A stretch of 64,000 nt of DNA from an uncultured Pseudomonadales bacterium (lineage in GTDB: Bacteria; Pseudomonadota; Gammaproteobacteria; Pseudomonadales; Azotimanducaceae). The position numbers were made by a program, and so were the translations under genes. Shown piece by piece: positions 16,584-25,020 of the stretch. How positions within the stretch are numbered: the first letter of the stretch is position 1; every line of letters begins with the position of its first letter. The stretch lies in assembly GCA_958296295.1 (NCBI GenBank), contig OY282460.1:1116001-1180000 (forward strand), given 5' to 3'. The notes below the pieces were generated by a model. It did not search any database. It was not told where the DNA came from and saw only the letters and a list, made by a program, of their open reading frames with translations.

Positions 16584-19473
16584 CATGGCGCTGCGCATCG
16601 CGCGCAAAGAGCTGGCGCTCTTCTACTCGTCGCCCATCGGCTATCTATTCTTGGCGGCGTTCCTTGGCGTGACGCTGTTCGTGTTCTTCTGGGGCGAGGC
16701 GTTTTTCGCCCGCAACATCGCGGATGTGCGTCCGATGTTCGAGTGGCTGCCGGTGTTGCTCATCTTCCTGGCGTCGGCGCTCACCATGCGCATGTGGAGC
16801 GACGAACGGCGGGCCGGAACGCTGGAGCTGGTGGTCACCGTGCCGGCCAGCAGCGCGGAGTTCGTGCTCGGCAAGTTCCTCGCCTGCTGGGCCCTCTTGG
16901 TATTGGCGTTGGCGCTCACGCTGCCTTTGCCGATCACCGTGGCGGTGCTTGGCGATCTGGATTGGGGGCCCGTTTTCGCCGGTTATCTGGCGGCGGCGCT
17001 GCTCGGCGCGGCCTATCTCGGCATTGGCCTTTTCGCCAGCGCGAAGACGGACAACCAGATCGTCTCGCTCATTCTCGCCACGTTCGGCTGCGGGCTCTTC
17101 TACTTGATCGGCAGCCCCGCGCTTACCGAACTCGCGAGCAACCAGACCGCTGATTGGCTGCGCGCCGTTGGCGCGGGTTCGCGTTTCGAATCCATTACGC
17201 GAGGCGTTTTGGATCTGGGTGATCTGTACTTCTACGTTTCTGTGCTTGCGGCGTTCTTGGCGCTCAACGTCTACGCGGTGGACGCGCACGGCTGGGCGGC
17301 GGACGGCGACAAGCGCCGCCACTTGGAGCGGCGCATCGTGCTCGGCCTTGTGGCCGCGAACTTCCTCGTCGCCAATTTCTGGTTGGCCTCGGTACACTTC
17401 CTGCGGTGGGACCTGACGCAAGGCAACCAATACTCCATTTCCGACGCCACCCGCGGCTACCTGCGCCAATTGCGCGAGCCTTTGCTCATCCGCGGCTACT
17501 TCAGCGCCAAGACGCACCCCCTGCTGGCGCCGCTCGGGCCGCAGCTCAAGGATCTGCTCACGGAGTACGAAGTGGCCGGTGCCGGAAGGGTGCGCGTGGA
17601 GCTTGTCGACCCGGCGACCGAGCCCGAACTGGAGGACGAAGCCAACACCAAGTACGGCATTCGTCCGGTGCCGTTCCAAGTGGCGGATCGCTACCAAGCG
17701 GCGCTCGTGAGCTCCTACTTCGACGTCTTGGTGCAGTACGGCGACGAATACGAGGTGCTCGGCTTTCGCGATCTCATTGAAGTGAAGGTGCGCGGCGAGG
17801 CGGATTTGGACGTTCGGCTGAAAAACCCCGAATACGACGTGACTCGCGCCATCAAGAAAGTGCTCTACGGCTTTCAAGGCGGCAGCAGCGTGTTCGACAG
17901 CATCGCCGAAGCGGTGAAGTTCACCGGGTACATCTCCGTGAACGAACGGTTGCCGGAAGCGCTGGTCGAGTTGCGTTCCGAGCTCGAAGCCGTGCTCGGC
18001 GAACTCGCGGACGAGTCCGGCGGCAAACTCACCTCCGAGATCGTCGATCCGCACGCCGATGGCGGCGAAGTGGCCAGCCAAATCGCCACCGATTTCGGCT
18101 TTCGCCCCATGGCGGCCAGTTTGTTCGACACCAACACGTTCTACTTCTACCTCACGCTTTCGGACGGCAAGACGGTGGTGCAGATGCCGCTGCCCGAGTC
18201 GCTGGATGCCGAAGGCTTGCGGCGCAACCTCGAGGAGGGCCTGAAGCGGTTCGCCACCGGCCTGCTGAAGACCGTGGCGTTGGAGACCCCGCCGGCCACT
18301 CCGCCGTATATGCAGCAGATTCCTCAGATGCAACAGCCGCGGGGCAACGAATTCCAGACGCTGCGCGAGGTCGTGGGGGCGGATTTCAACGTCGAGACGG
18401 CGAGCTTGGACAGCGGCAACGCGCCGACCGCGGCGGATGTGCTGATGGTCGTGGATCCCGCCGATTTGGATGACAAGTCGGTGTTCGCCATCGATCAGTT
18501 CCTCATGCGTGGCGGCACCGTGGTGGTGGCGGCGGGCAGCTACCGCGTCAACCTCACGCAGCAGTCGTTGTACGCCACGCCGGTGGAGTCTGGATTGGCG
18601 GATTGGCTTGCCCACCACGGCGTGACGATCGCCAAATCCCTGGTGATGGATCCGCGCAGCGTGCGGTTTCCCTTGCCGGTGGTGCGCAACGTTTCGGGTT
18701 TCCGGTTTGTGGAAACCCGGCTGATGGACTATCCGTATTTCCTCGACGTCCGCAACGAAGGCTTGAACCCGGAGCTGGCGTTCACGTCCGGCCTGCCCCA
18801 GCTCACCGTGGCTTGGGCGTCCCCGGTGGAAGTGGACGACGAAGCGAACAAGGACCGGGTGGTGACCACTTGGCTCGCCAGCTCGCCCGAGAGCTGGCGC
18901 TCGACGTCGACGGACATCATGCCTAAACAGGGAGTCGCCTACTTGCCGGACGCCGAGCAGAAACCGAACTCCTTGGCGGTGTTGGTGGAAGGGCGCTTCG
19001 AATCGTTCTTCGACGAATCGCCGTTGGAGGACGAACCGCCTGCCGCCGAGCCGGACGCGGACGATGCCGAAGAAACGACGGAAGGAGACCAGGAGGACAC
19101 GCTGGGCACCGTTACCACCGTGGTCGGGAAGTCGCCGGAGTCCGCCCGCCTCATCGTGATCGGTTCGGCGTCGTTCTTGGCCGATCAGACCGTGCGCATG
19201 ATCGGTTCGGCCGATGGCACGCTGTACACGAATTCGCTGGAACTGATGGCGAACGTTGTCGATTGGGCGGTGGAGGAGCAAAGCCTGCTGGGCATCCGCA
19301 GCCGCGGGTACTTCAATCGCACGTTGCCGCCGATGGCCGAGGAGGACCAGCGGGCATGGGAATACGGCAACTATCTGCTTGCCGTCGTCGGCCTCGTGGC
19401 GGTGGTGGCCATCAGCCGTCGCCGGCGCATCGTCCGACGCGAGGCGTTTAGAACGCAGTTGGAGGTTTCCTGA
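16573..19473 (+). CDS. Fused ABC-2 permease and GldG-like auxiliary protein
   Basis: A 966-residue inner-membrane protein joining two parts that are often separate genes. Residues 1 to about 250 are an ABC-2 type permease with six or so hydrophobic helices (RIARKELALFYSSPIGYLF). After a seventh membrane helix near residue 260, a large periplasmic domain of the GldG/DUF7088 type follows, including SDATRGYLRQL, NPEYDVTRAIKKVLYGF and a GATase-like segment FLMRGGTVVVAAGSYRV. A final membrane helix (YLLAVVGLVAVVAIS) precedes a basic tail. Related modules carry gliding-motility machinery or other envelope functions; the cargo is unknown. The stop overlaps the DUF4340 gene as TGATG. Confidence 0.88.
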   Translation: MRIDMALRIARKELALFYSSPIGYLFLAAFLGVTLFVFFWGEAFFARNIADVRPMFEWLPVLLIFLASALTMRMWSDERRAGTLELVVTVPASSAEFVLGKFLACWALLVLALALTLPLPITVAVLGDLDWGPVFAGYLAAALLGAAYLGIGLFASAKTDNQIVSLILATFGCGLFYLIGSPALTELASNQTADWLRAVGAGSRFESITRGVLDLGDLYFYVSVLAAFLALNVYAVDAHGWAADGDKRRHLERRIVLGLVAANFLVANFWLASVHFLRWDLTQGNQYSISDATRGYLRQLREPLLIRGYFSAKTHPLLAPLGPQLKDLLTEYEVAGAGRVRVELVDPATEPELEDEANTKYGIRPVPFQVADRYQAALVSSYFDVLVQYGDEYEVLGFRDLIEVKVRGEADLDVRLKNPEYDVTRAIKKVLYGFQGGSSVFDSIAEAVKFTGYISVNERLPEALVELRSELEAVLGELADESGGKLTSEIVDPHADGGEVASQIATDFGFRPMAASLFDTNTFYFYLTLSDGKTVVQMPLPESLDAEGLRRNLEEGLKRFATGLLKTVALETPPATPPYMQQIPQMQQPRGNEFQTLREVVGADFNVETASLDSGNAPTAADVLMVVDPADLDDKSVFAIDQFLMRGGTVVVAAGSYRVNLTQQSLYATPVESGLADWLAHHGVTIAKSLVMDPRSVRFPLPVVRNVSGFRFVETRLMDYPYFLDVRNEGLNPELAFTSGLPQLTVAWASPVEVDDEANKDRVVTTWLASSPESWRSTSTDIMPKQGVAYLPDAEQKPNSLAVLVEGRFESFFDESPLEDEPPAAEPDADDAEETTEGDQEDTLGTVTTVVGKSPESARLIVIGSASFLADQTVRMIGSADGTLYTNSLELMANVVDWAVEEQSLLGIRSRGYFNRTLPPMAEEDQRAWEYGNYLLAVVGLVAVVAISRRRRIVRREAFRTQLEVS

Positions 19474-20588
19474 TGAACGGCATCTTGAACAAGACCACGC
19501 TGATCGCCGCGCTGGCCGTCCAACTGGCCATCGTCGGCGTGTTGCTCGCCGTGGCCAGCGGCAGTCAAGTGGAGGCCGAACCGTTCCTGACGTTCGACGC
19601 CGCGACCGTGGACGGCCTTTCCGTTGCCGGCGAAGACGGCGAAGTGACGCTGACCAAGGCGGAAAGCGGATGGCAATTGCCGGACGGTTCGCCGGCGGAC
19701 GAGACCAAGGTGGACGGCGTGATCGAGAAACTCGCGGACGCCGCCGCCGGCTGGCCGGTGGCCACCAGCGCTTCGGTGCAAGAGCGTTTCGAGGTCGCCG
19801 AAGAAAACCACCAGCGGCGTTTGACGTTGTCCGACGGTGGCGAGCCCGTGGCCGACATCTACCTGGGCACATCGCCCGGCTACCGCAAGGCGCACGCCCG
19901 CAGGGTGGACGACGACGACATCTACGCCATCACGTTCTCCAACTACGAGGCCGGCACGAAGGCGGCCGATTGGCTGGACAAGGCGCTGTTGCGCCCGAAC
20001 GGCGCGTTGACCGGAATGCGTTACGACGGCGCCTTCGACCTTTCCAAGGACGAGGAAGGCGTTTGGACGGCATCTACCGGCGCCGCGTTGGACCAGGCCA
20101 AGGTGGAAACTCTGGCCGGCCGGTTCACCGGCCTCACCGTGACCGGCGTGAGCGAGCTGTCGCCCCAAGAAGCCCTCGCGGAACAAGCCGCCGAAGACGC
20201 AGCGGCGCAAGCCGAAGCGGCCGCCGAAGCGGCCGAAGACGCGGGCGAGGATGCGGTCGCCGATGCCGCCGCCGATGCGGTTGAAGAAGCCCAGGATGAG
20301 CCGAAGACGCCCGCCAGCATGGTGTTCGCACTCGCCGACGAGGACGGCGTGCAGACGCTCACCGTTCACCGAATCGATGCCAACGATTTCCTCGCCACTT
20401 CCGATCGCGTGGCCGGCACCTACAAGGTGTCCTCCTACATCGCCGAGCAAATGCACAAGGCGCTCGCGGACTTGGCGCCGGATGAGCCGGTCGAGGTGGA
20501 TTCCCAAGTAACGGGCGAAGAAGACGAAACGGCGAACGCCACCAGCGAAGCGGTGCCGCCGACGAACGACGACGAGGCCGAATCCTAG
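19473..20588 (+). CDS. DUF4340 domain protein
   Basis: A 371-residue membrane-anchored protein. One N-terminal helix (TTLIAALAVQLAIVGVLLAV) is followed by DUF4340-type repeats (DGLSVAGEDGEVTLTKAESG, then KVDGVIEKLADAAAGWPV). In the middle lies a long Ala/Glu-rich, very acidic linker, probably helical. DUF4340 proteins habitually accompany GldFG-like ABC modules, as here, and probably sit on the periplasmic face of the complex. It is coupled to the permease gene by a one-base stop/start overlap. Confidence 0.85.
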   Translation: MNGILNKTTLIAALAVQLAIVGVLLAVASGSQVEAEPFLTFDAATVDGLSVAGEDGEVTLTKAESGWQLPDGSPADETKVDGVIEKLADAAAGWPVATSASVQERFEVAEENHQRRLTLSDGGEPVADIYLGTSPGYRKAHARRVDDDDIYAITFSNYEAGTKAADWLDKALLRPNGALTGMRYDGAFDLSKDEEGVWTASTGAALDQAKVETLAGRFTGLTVTGVSELSPQEALAEQAAEDAAAQAEAAAEAAEDAGEDAVADAAADAVEEAQDEPKTPASMVFALADEDGVQTLTVHRIDANDFLATSDRVAGTYKVSSYIAEQMHKALADLAPDEPVEVDSQVTGEEDETANATSEAVPPTNDDEAES

Positions 20589-20611
20589 GCGTTTGGATGG
20601 AGGACCCGGTG

Positions 20612-21043
20612 ATGAGCGCTTTGCCGGCAAGGCCCAGACAGGTGGCGGTCGGGTCGTGGCTGCTCGGTGCGGGGGCGGCCACGCTCGCGCTCGCGTGGGC
20701 GGTGGGGTTGGACGCCGTGGAGAGCAACGGCGCGCGGGTGTTCTTCGTGGTGGTTTGGAGCTATCTCGCCTGGGTGGCTTACAGCGGCGGCGGTTGGGCG
20801 CGCTGGGCGATCGTCGGGATTTTGGCGGTGACCGTTTGGGGCAACGTCAACGCGCCCACCGTCGGTGCCGCCGTGGCCGCCTTGACTGTTGGCGAAGTAG
20901 TGGCCAAGGCCCTCGCCGTGGCGGCGTTCTGCCTGCTGATGCGACCCGCGGCGCGCGTGTGGTTCAGGGCGATGCGCGGCCTCGCCGAATCCAACGGTGT
21001 GCCAATCCGCGGTGTGCCCATCCGCGGCAAGAAAAGAGGCTGA
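20612..21043 (+). CDS. Small membrane protein of the ABC exporter operon
   Basis: A 143-residue protein with four predicted membrane segments (around GSWLLGAGAATLALAW, VFFVVVWSYLAWVAY, AIVGILAVTVWG and VAKALAVAAFCLLM) and a short basic tail in which VPIRG is repeated. No family recognised. I placed the start at the second ATG because GGAGG lies eight bases upstream; an ATG 15 bases earlier is in frame. It follows the DUF4340 gene by 23 bases, so it is likely the last gene of the operon. Confidence 0.7.
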   Translation: MSALPARPRQVAVGSWLLGAGAATLALAWAVGLDAVESNGARVFFVVVWSYLAWVAYSGGGWARWAIVGILAVTVWGNVNAPTVGAAVAALTVGEVVAKALAVAAFCLLMRPAARVWFRAMRGLAESNGVPIRGVPIRGKKRG

Positions 21044-21155
21044 TCGGCACGACGGGGCTGCGGCTTCGCCGGCGCATGGCGCCGCCGAGGATGTCGATGA
21101 GCTACGCCGTCGTTGCCGAACGCTTCCAAGCTCGGGGCGGGGCGAACGCCGCGCC

Positions 21156-21180
21156 TCGGGACGGACGCCGTCCGTCCCGA
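21156..21180. terminator. Bidirectional hairpin terminator candidate
   Basis: A perfect 11-bp stem (21156-21166 with 21170-21180) and a 3-base loop lie between two convergent genes. No long T run is present on either strand, so termination would rest on the very stable GC stem. Confidence 0.55.
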
Positions 21181-21219
21181 CGGTGCGAACATCGCCCAAG
21201 GACGACCGGTGAGGGGCCC

Positions 21220-21606
21220 CTATTTCTTCGCCGAGAGTTGCAACAGCACGCCGTGGGTGGATTTCGGATGCACGAACACCTGCGGGCCGCCTTCGCCGAT
21301 CAGCCGCGCGCCGCCGGCCTTGAGCCTGGCGCAGGCCGCCTCGAGGTCGTCCACTTGGAAGGCGACGGTGTGGATGCCTTCGCCGCGCTTGTCCAGCGCT
21401 TGCCCCACCGCGCCGGCCGCGTCGAGTGGCGCCACCACCTCGATGAAGCCGCCGCCCGGCAGGTTGAAGAACGCCTGCTTGACGCCGAGCGCCGGGGTTT
21501 CGTCGGTTCGGTCGAGGGCGAGGCCGAGGGTGTCACGGTAGGTTTCGATGCCCTCGTCGAGGTCGCTGACGCGGATCACCAAGTGGTCGAATGCCGCAAG
21601 TGTCAT
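21220..21606 (-). CDS. Methylmalonyl-CoA epimerase-like VOC protein
   Basis: A 128-residue protein of the vicinal-oxygen-chelate fold, closest in look to methylmalonyl-CoA epimerase (AFDHLVIRVSDLDEGIETYRDTLGL, GGGFIEVVAPL, GIHTVAFQVDDL, HPKSTHGVLLQLS). Likely metal ligands are His8, the Glu of FIEVV and the His of GIHTVAF. The usual C-terminal Glu appears as Gln in LLQLS. In the classical enzyme the second ligand is Gln and the last is Glu, so the two may be exchanged here. It would act in propionate or branched-chain catabolism; no mutase gene is in the window. Other VOC enzymes cannot be excluded. Confidence 0.75.
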   Translation of the reverse strand: MTLAAFDHLVIRVSDLDEGIETYRDTLGLALDRTDETPALGVKQAFFNLPGGGFIEVVAPLDAAGAVGQALDKRGEGIHTVAFQVDDLEAACARLKAGGARLIGEGGPQVFVHPKSTHGVLLQLSAKK

Positions 21607-21734
21607 GTTGGTCTCCTAAAGTCTCTTGTGTGAGTGGGTTGACGCGCCGCGCCAACGATGCGAATGATATGGTAAGCGCCAACGCGGATTGAACCCAACA
21701 CCGCGAGACCGGGGAATGGAGTGGGGGGAATGGA

Positions 21735-22074
21735 ATGGAAAGAGGCGCTGGGCTGACCAATCACGAAATCACCATCGCGTTGGAAGGTGGCACGCTGCTC
21801 GGGCCGTTTCGCGCCACTTGGAGCACCGAGATCGTCAGCGACGTGCGCGAACTCAATCGCGACTACGACGCCTTTCTGCAAGGCGCGGAACAAAAAACGC
21901 TTCAAGTACCACCTGCACGACCCGGCGACGCACGTCTCGCATTCGCTCATCGTCGATTTCAAGCGCGTCACCGCCATCTACGACCGCGTGGAGTTGCACG
22001 ACGCGCCGAGCTCGCGGTCAAGGGAGTCGGCTGGCGCCGTGCCCCCCGCGGCGGCGCCGAAACCGTCTTCCTGA
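21735..22074 (+). pseudogene. Small uncharacterised gene, frameshifted
   Basis: Two overlapping frames join into one plausible protein of about 113 residues. The first runs from ATG 21735 (NHEITIALEGGTLLGPFR) to ALQGAEQ-type sequence. At a run of six A (about 21893-21898) the sense continues in the next frame as KRFKYHLHDPATHVSHSLIV and on to the stop at 22074. One extra A would explain the shift; a sequencing or assembly error is equally possible. No family recognised. It lies directly upstream of the DUF2277 gene and may belong to the same transcript. Confidence 0.5.
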
Positions 22075-22094
22075 ACACCGACTCGGAGCCTCCA

Positions 22095-22364
22095 ATGTGC
22101 CGCAACATCCGTCCGCTGTTCAATTTCGATCCTCCCGCCACCGACGAGGAGATCCGCGCCGCCGCGGTGCAGTTCGTGCGCAAGATCTCCGGCTACGGCA
22201 AGCCTTCCGCCGCCAACCAAGCCGCGTTCGACACCGCCGTGACCGCCATTGCCGGCGCTTCGCGGACATTGCTCGACGGCCTCACCACGAAAGCGCCACC
22301 GAAAGACCGCGAAACCCAAGCGGCCATGCGCCGCGCCCGCAACGCGGCGCGGTTCGCGGCCTGA
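22095..22364 (+). CDS. DUF2277 domain protein
   Basis: An 89-residue protein matching the DUF2277 pattern from its first residue: MCRNIRPLFNFDPPATDEEI, then QFVRKISGYGKPSAANQAAF. The start is the ATG of MCRNI, which is the invariant family N-terminus, although the frame is open further upstream. The function of the family is unknown. The conserved N-terminal Cys-Arg-Asn could bind metal or nucleic acid, but that is speculation. Confidence 0.85.
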   Translation: MCRNIRPLFNFDPPATDEEIRAAAVQFVRKISGYGKPSAANQAAFDTAVTAIAGASRTLLDGLTTKAPPKDRETQAAMRRARNAARFAA

Positions 22365-22382
22365 CGCCGTCGTCGTTCTCGC

Positions 22383-23522
22383 ATGGAGACCGTTGACGAT
22401 GCGCCCCGGCGCCCTTGCGATGTGAAGGGCGTGGCGCCGGTGCGAGTGGGCCTGGTCGGCTGCGGCACCATCAGTCCCGCCTACCTGCGGGCCGCCGCGA
22501 CCTTCGACATCTTGGAATTCGCCGGTTGCGCGGACATCAACCCCGAGGCCGCCGAGAAGACCCAAGAAACCTTCGGCGTGCCGGCCATGACCGTGGAAGA
22601 ATTGCTCGCCCGCCGGGATGTGGAGGCCATCTTGAATCTCACCATCCCGGCCGCTCATGCCGAAATCAACTTGGCGGCCATCGAATCCGGCAAGCACGCC
22701 TACTGTGAAAAGCCCTTCGGTTTGGATGCCGCGCAAGGCCGGAAGGTGCTGGCCGCCGCGGCCGCGGCCGGTTTGCGGGTGGGTTGCGCCCCGGACACGT
22801 TCCTGGGCGGCGGCCACCAGACCGTGCGCGCCCTCATCGACGCCGGCGCGGTGGGCCGGCCGGTGGTGGGGACGGCGTTCATGATGGCGCCGGGGCACGA
22901 ATCCTGGCACCCGAACCCCGCTTTTTTCTATCGGCCCGGCGGCGGGCCGTTGTTCGACATGGGGCCGTACTACCTCACGGCCCTGGTGCATGTGCTGGGG
23001 CCGGTGCGCCGGGTTGCCGCCATCACTTCGCGTGGACGGGACAAGCGCGTCGTCGCCTCGCGGCCTCGCGCCGGCGAGATCATCGACGTGCGGGTGGACA
23101 CGCACGCGGCCGGCACATTGGAGTTCGAAAACGGCGCCGTGGTGACGGTGGTGATGAGCTTCGACGTGCGGCTGCACTCCAACCGCTTCATCGAGATACA
23201 CGGCACGGACGCCAGCCTCTCCGCTCCGGACCCCAACGGCTTCGGCGGCCTGGTGCGCGTCTCGACCGGGCGCGAATGGGAAGAGCGAGCACTCACTCAC
23301 GGCTACACCCGCAACATGCGGAGCATCGGCTTGGCGGACATGTGCGTCGGCATTCGCACGGGCCGGCCGCACCGGTGCGACGGCCGCTTGGCGCAGCATG
23401 TGCTGGAGGTGATGGCGGCGTTCGGCGAATCTTCCACCACGGGCCGCCACATCGAAGTCGCGAGCCGCCCGGCGCGCCCAGAACCGCTGCCGCTGGGCTT
23501 GGCGACAGGGGAACTCGACTGA
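22383..23522 (+). CDS. Gfo/Idh/MocA family oxidoreductase
   Basis: A 379-residue NAD(P)-dependent oxidoreductase of the kind that acts on sugars, inositols and similar substrates. The N-terminal Rossmann motif is VRVGLVGCGTIS, followed by CADINPEAAEKT, NLTIPAAHAEINLAAIESGKH and the family's CEKPFGLD motif, where the Lys is catalytic. The C-terminal half is the usual alpha/beta dimerisation domain. The substrate is unknown. It starts 18 bases after the DUF2277 stop, so it is probably cotranscribed. Confidence 0.92.
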   Translation: METVDDAPRRPCDVKGVAPVRVGLVGCGTISPAYLRAAATFDILEFAGCADINPEAAEKTQETFGVPAMTVEELLARRDVEAILNLTIPAAHAEINLAAIESGKHAYCEKPFGLDAAQGRKVLAAAAAAGLRVGCAPDTFLGGGHQTVRALIDAGAVGRPVVGTAFMMAPGHESWHPNPAFFYRPGGGPLFDMGPYYLTALVHVLGPVRRVAAITSRGRDKRVVASRPRAGEIIDVRVDTHAAGTLEFENGAVVTVVMSFDVRLHSNRFIEIHGTDASLSAPDPNGFGGLVRVSTGREWEERALTHGYTRNMRSIGLADMCVGIRTGRPHRCDGRLAQHVLEVMAAFGESSTTGRHIEVASRPARPEPLPLGLATGELD

Positions 23523-23555
23523 CGGCTACGCCCAAGGGCGAACGGCGCGTCAGTG

Positions 23556-23581
23556 TGTTAGCGCTCAGTGTTAGCGCTCAG
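23556..23581. repeat. 13-bp tandem repeat between convergent genes
   Basis: TGTTAGCGCTCAG is repeated twice head to tail (23556-23568, 23569-23581). Each unit contains the palindrome AGCGCT. The second copy overlaps the stop codon of the cpaC-like gene. Confidence 0.7.
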
Positions 23582-25020
23582 TAATAGTACTCGTTGCCGA
23601 AGCGGCGGGCCGTATCCGTGGGCGAAGGTTGGGGGGCGTTGGACGCCACGCCGCGCACCGACCCCACGATGTTCGCGGTGACCACCACTATGAGCTCCAC
23701 CGACCGCTCGGTTTCGCGGGTGGTGCGGAACAACGCGCCCCAAACGGGGATGTCCTTCAGCAGAGGGATGCCGCTTTCGCTGCTGGTGGTGGTGTTGCGA
23801 TAAAGGCCGGCGATGGCGATGGATTCGCTGTTCCCCACCGTCACCTTGGTCGAGACCATGCGCTGGTTGATGTTGGGAACGAAGGCGCCGCTGATGTTGG
23901 TGCCGCCGGTGGTGATTTCCGTGATGGCGGGTTCCACCGTCAGCTCGATCGTGTCGTTGTCAAGCACCACCGGCGTGAAGGTGAGCGTGACCCCGGTGGG
24001 ACGGTAGTCGGCGGCCACCACGCCGTCCGCCGTGGCGACCGGCACGGGTATCTGCGTGCCGGAGTTGATGCTGGCGGATTCGCCGCTCAAACACGTGAGG
24101 TTGGGCCGGGCGTGGACCACCGCAAGGCCGTTTTCCGCCAAGGCTTCCAGGAAGGCCGTGGCGCGGTACTTGCCGCTGTTGATTTCCTTGGATTGCGTGA
24201 GCACGATGCCGCCGCTGCCACCACGCGTGCCGGGCACCACGCCGAGTTCGGTGCTGGACTGTTCGGAGCCGTCGGGAAACTGCGCGGTGAAGTCCCAGAC
24301 CGGCGCGACGTTCGTTCCGCCGGAGCCCAATCGAACGCCCGTGAAAACCGGATTGCCGGGTCGGAGACCCGCGGCGGTGACCAAGGTGCGCAAGGGGTGC
24401 GTGAACGGATTGATGTCCAGCGACCAGTCGATGCCCAGTTCTTGCGTGACGTTTCTTGACACCTCGGAGATGACGACCTCCAAATTGACCTCCACCGGGT
24501 TGGCGAGCGAAAGCCCGTTCACCACCGGCGTGTCGCCGGAGACGGCCTTGATGCTCGTCATCACGCGTTCCGCCTCCGACGGGCTTTTCGCTTGACCGCT
24601 GACGAACAGGGCGTCGCCCACGGTATCCACTTGGATGCCGCTGTTGTTGCCGACGAGCTTCTCCACCACCGTGTTGGCGAAGTCCTTGCGGGCCTGCACG
24701 CGAATGTGGAAGGTGGCGATCACCTCGCCGGCCGCGTCGGACACCTCCAACGTCGTGATGCCGGTGGCGCGGCCGAGGATGGCGATCTTGCGTTCGTTGA
24801 AGACCAGCACGTCCGCGGTTGCCTCGTCGGCGACGAACGCGGACGCCACATCCGTGTCGAAGGTGATGGTCTCGGCCCCCCCGGGCGGCAGCTCGACCAC
24901 GCGGCCTTCGTCTGCGCCCAAGGCGCAGCACGCCAGTGCGGCGGCGATACACGCCAGCATGTTCATGAGCGATCGGGCGCACGGCGGCGGGCGGTGTTGG
25001 CTGCTGCGGACGCTGATCAT
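23578..25020 (-). CDS. cpaC: Tad/Flp pilus secretin (CpaC/RcpA)
   Basis: A 480-residue secretin forming the outer-membrane pore for Flp pili. After a signal peptide (LACIAAALACCALGADEG) comes the pilus-secretin N-domain (VAPPGGAETITFDTDVASAF-like), then a BON-type segment (VQVDTVGDALFVSGQAKSPS-like) and the secretin domain. Secretin signatures include LAENGLAVVHARPNLTCLSG, PVPVATADGVV and GIPLLKDIPVWGALF. The start overlaps the stop of cpaB by four bases (ATGA), so the pair is coupled. No tadZ, tadA, tadB or tadC follows; a Gfo/Idh gene on the other strand ends right behind it. Confidence 0.93.
   Translation of the reverse strand: MISVRSSQHRPPPCARSLMNMLACIAAALACCALGADEGRVVELPPGGAETITFDTDVASAFVADEATADVLVFNERKIAILGRATGITTLEVSDAAGEVIATFHIRVQARKDFANTVVEKLVGNNSGIQVDTVGDALFVSGQAKSPSEAERVMTSIKAVSGDTPVVNGLSLANPVEVNLEVVISEVSRNVTQELGIDWSLDINPFTHPLRTLVTAAGLRPGNPVFTGVRLGSGGTNVAPVWDFTAQFPDGSEQSSTELGVVPGTRGGSGGIVLTQSKEINSGKYRATAFLEALAENGLAVVHARPNLTCLSGESASINSGTQIPVPVATADGVVAADYRPTGVTLTFTPVVLDNDTIELTVEPAITEITTGGTNISGAFVPNINQRMVSTKVTVGNSESIAIAGLYRNTTTSSESGIPLLKDIPVWGALFRTTRETERSVELIVVVTANIVGSVRGVASNAPQPSPTDTARRFGNEYYY

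Noticed and set aside
16645..19872. A 1075-codon open frame antisense to the permease and DUF4340 genes
   Set aside because: It mirrors the codon pattern of the genes opposite, contains no family motif and has no ribosome-binding site. The plus-strand genes have clear domains and coupled starts.
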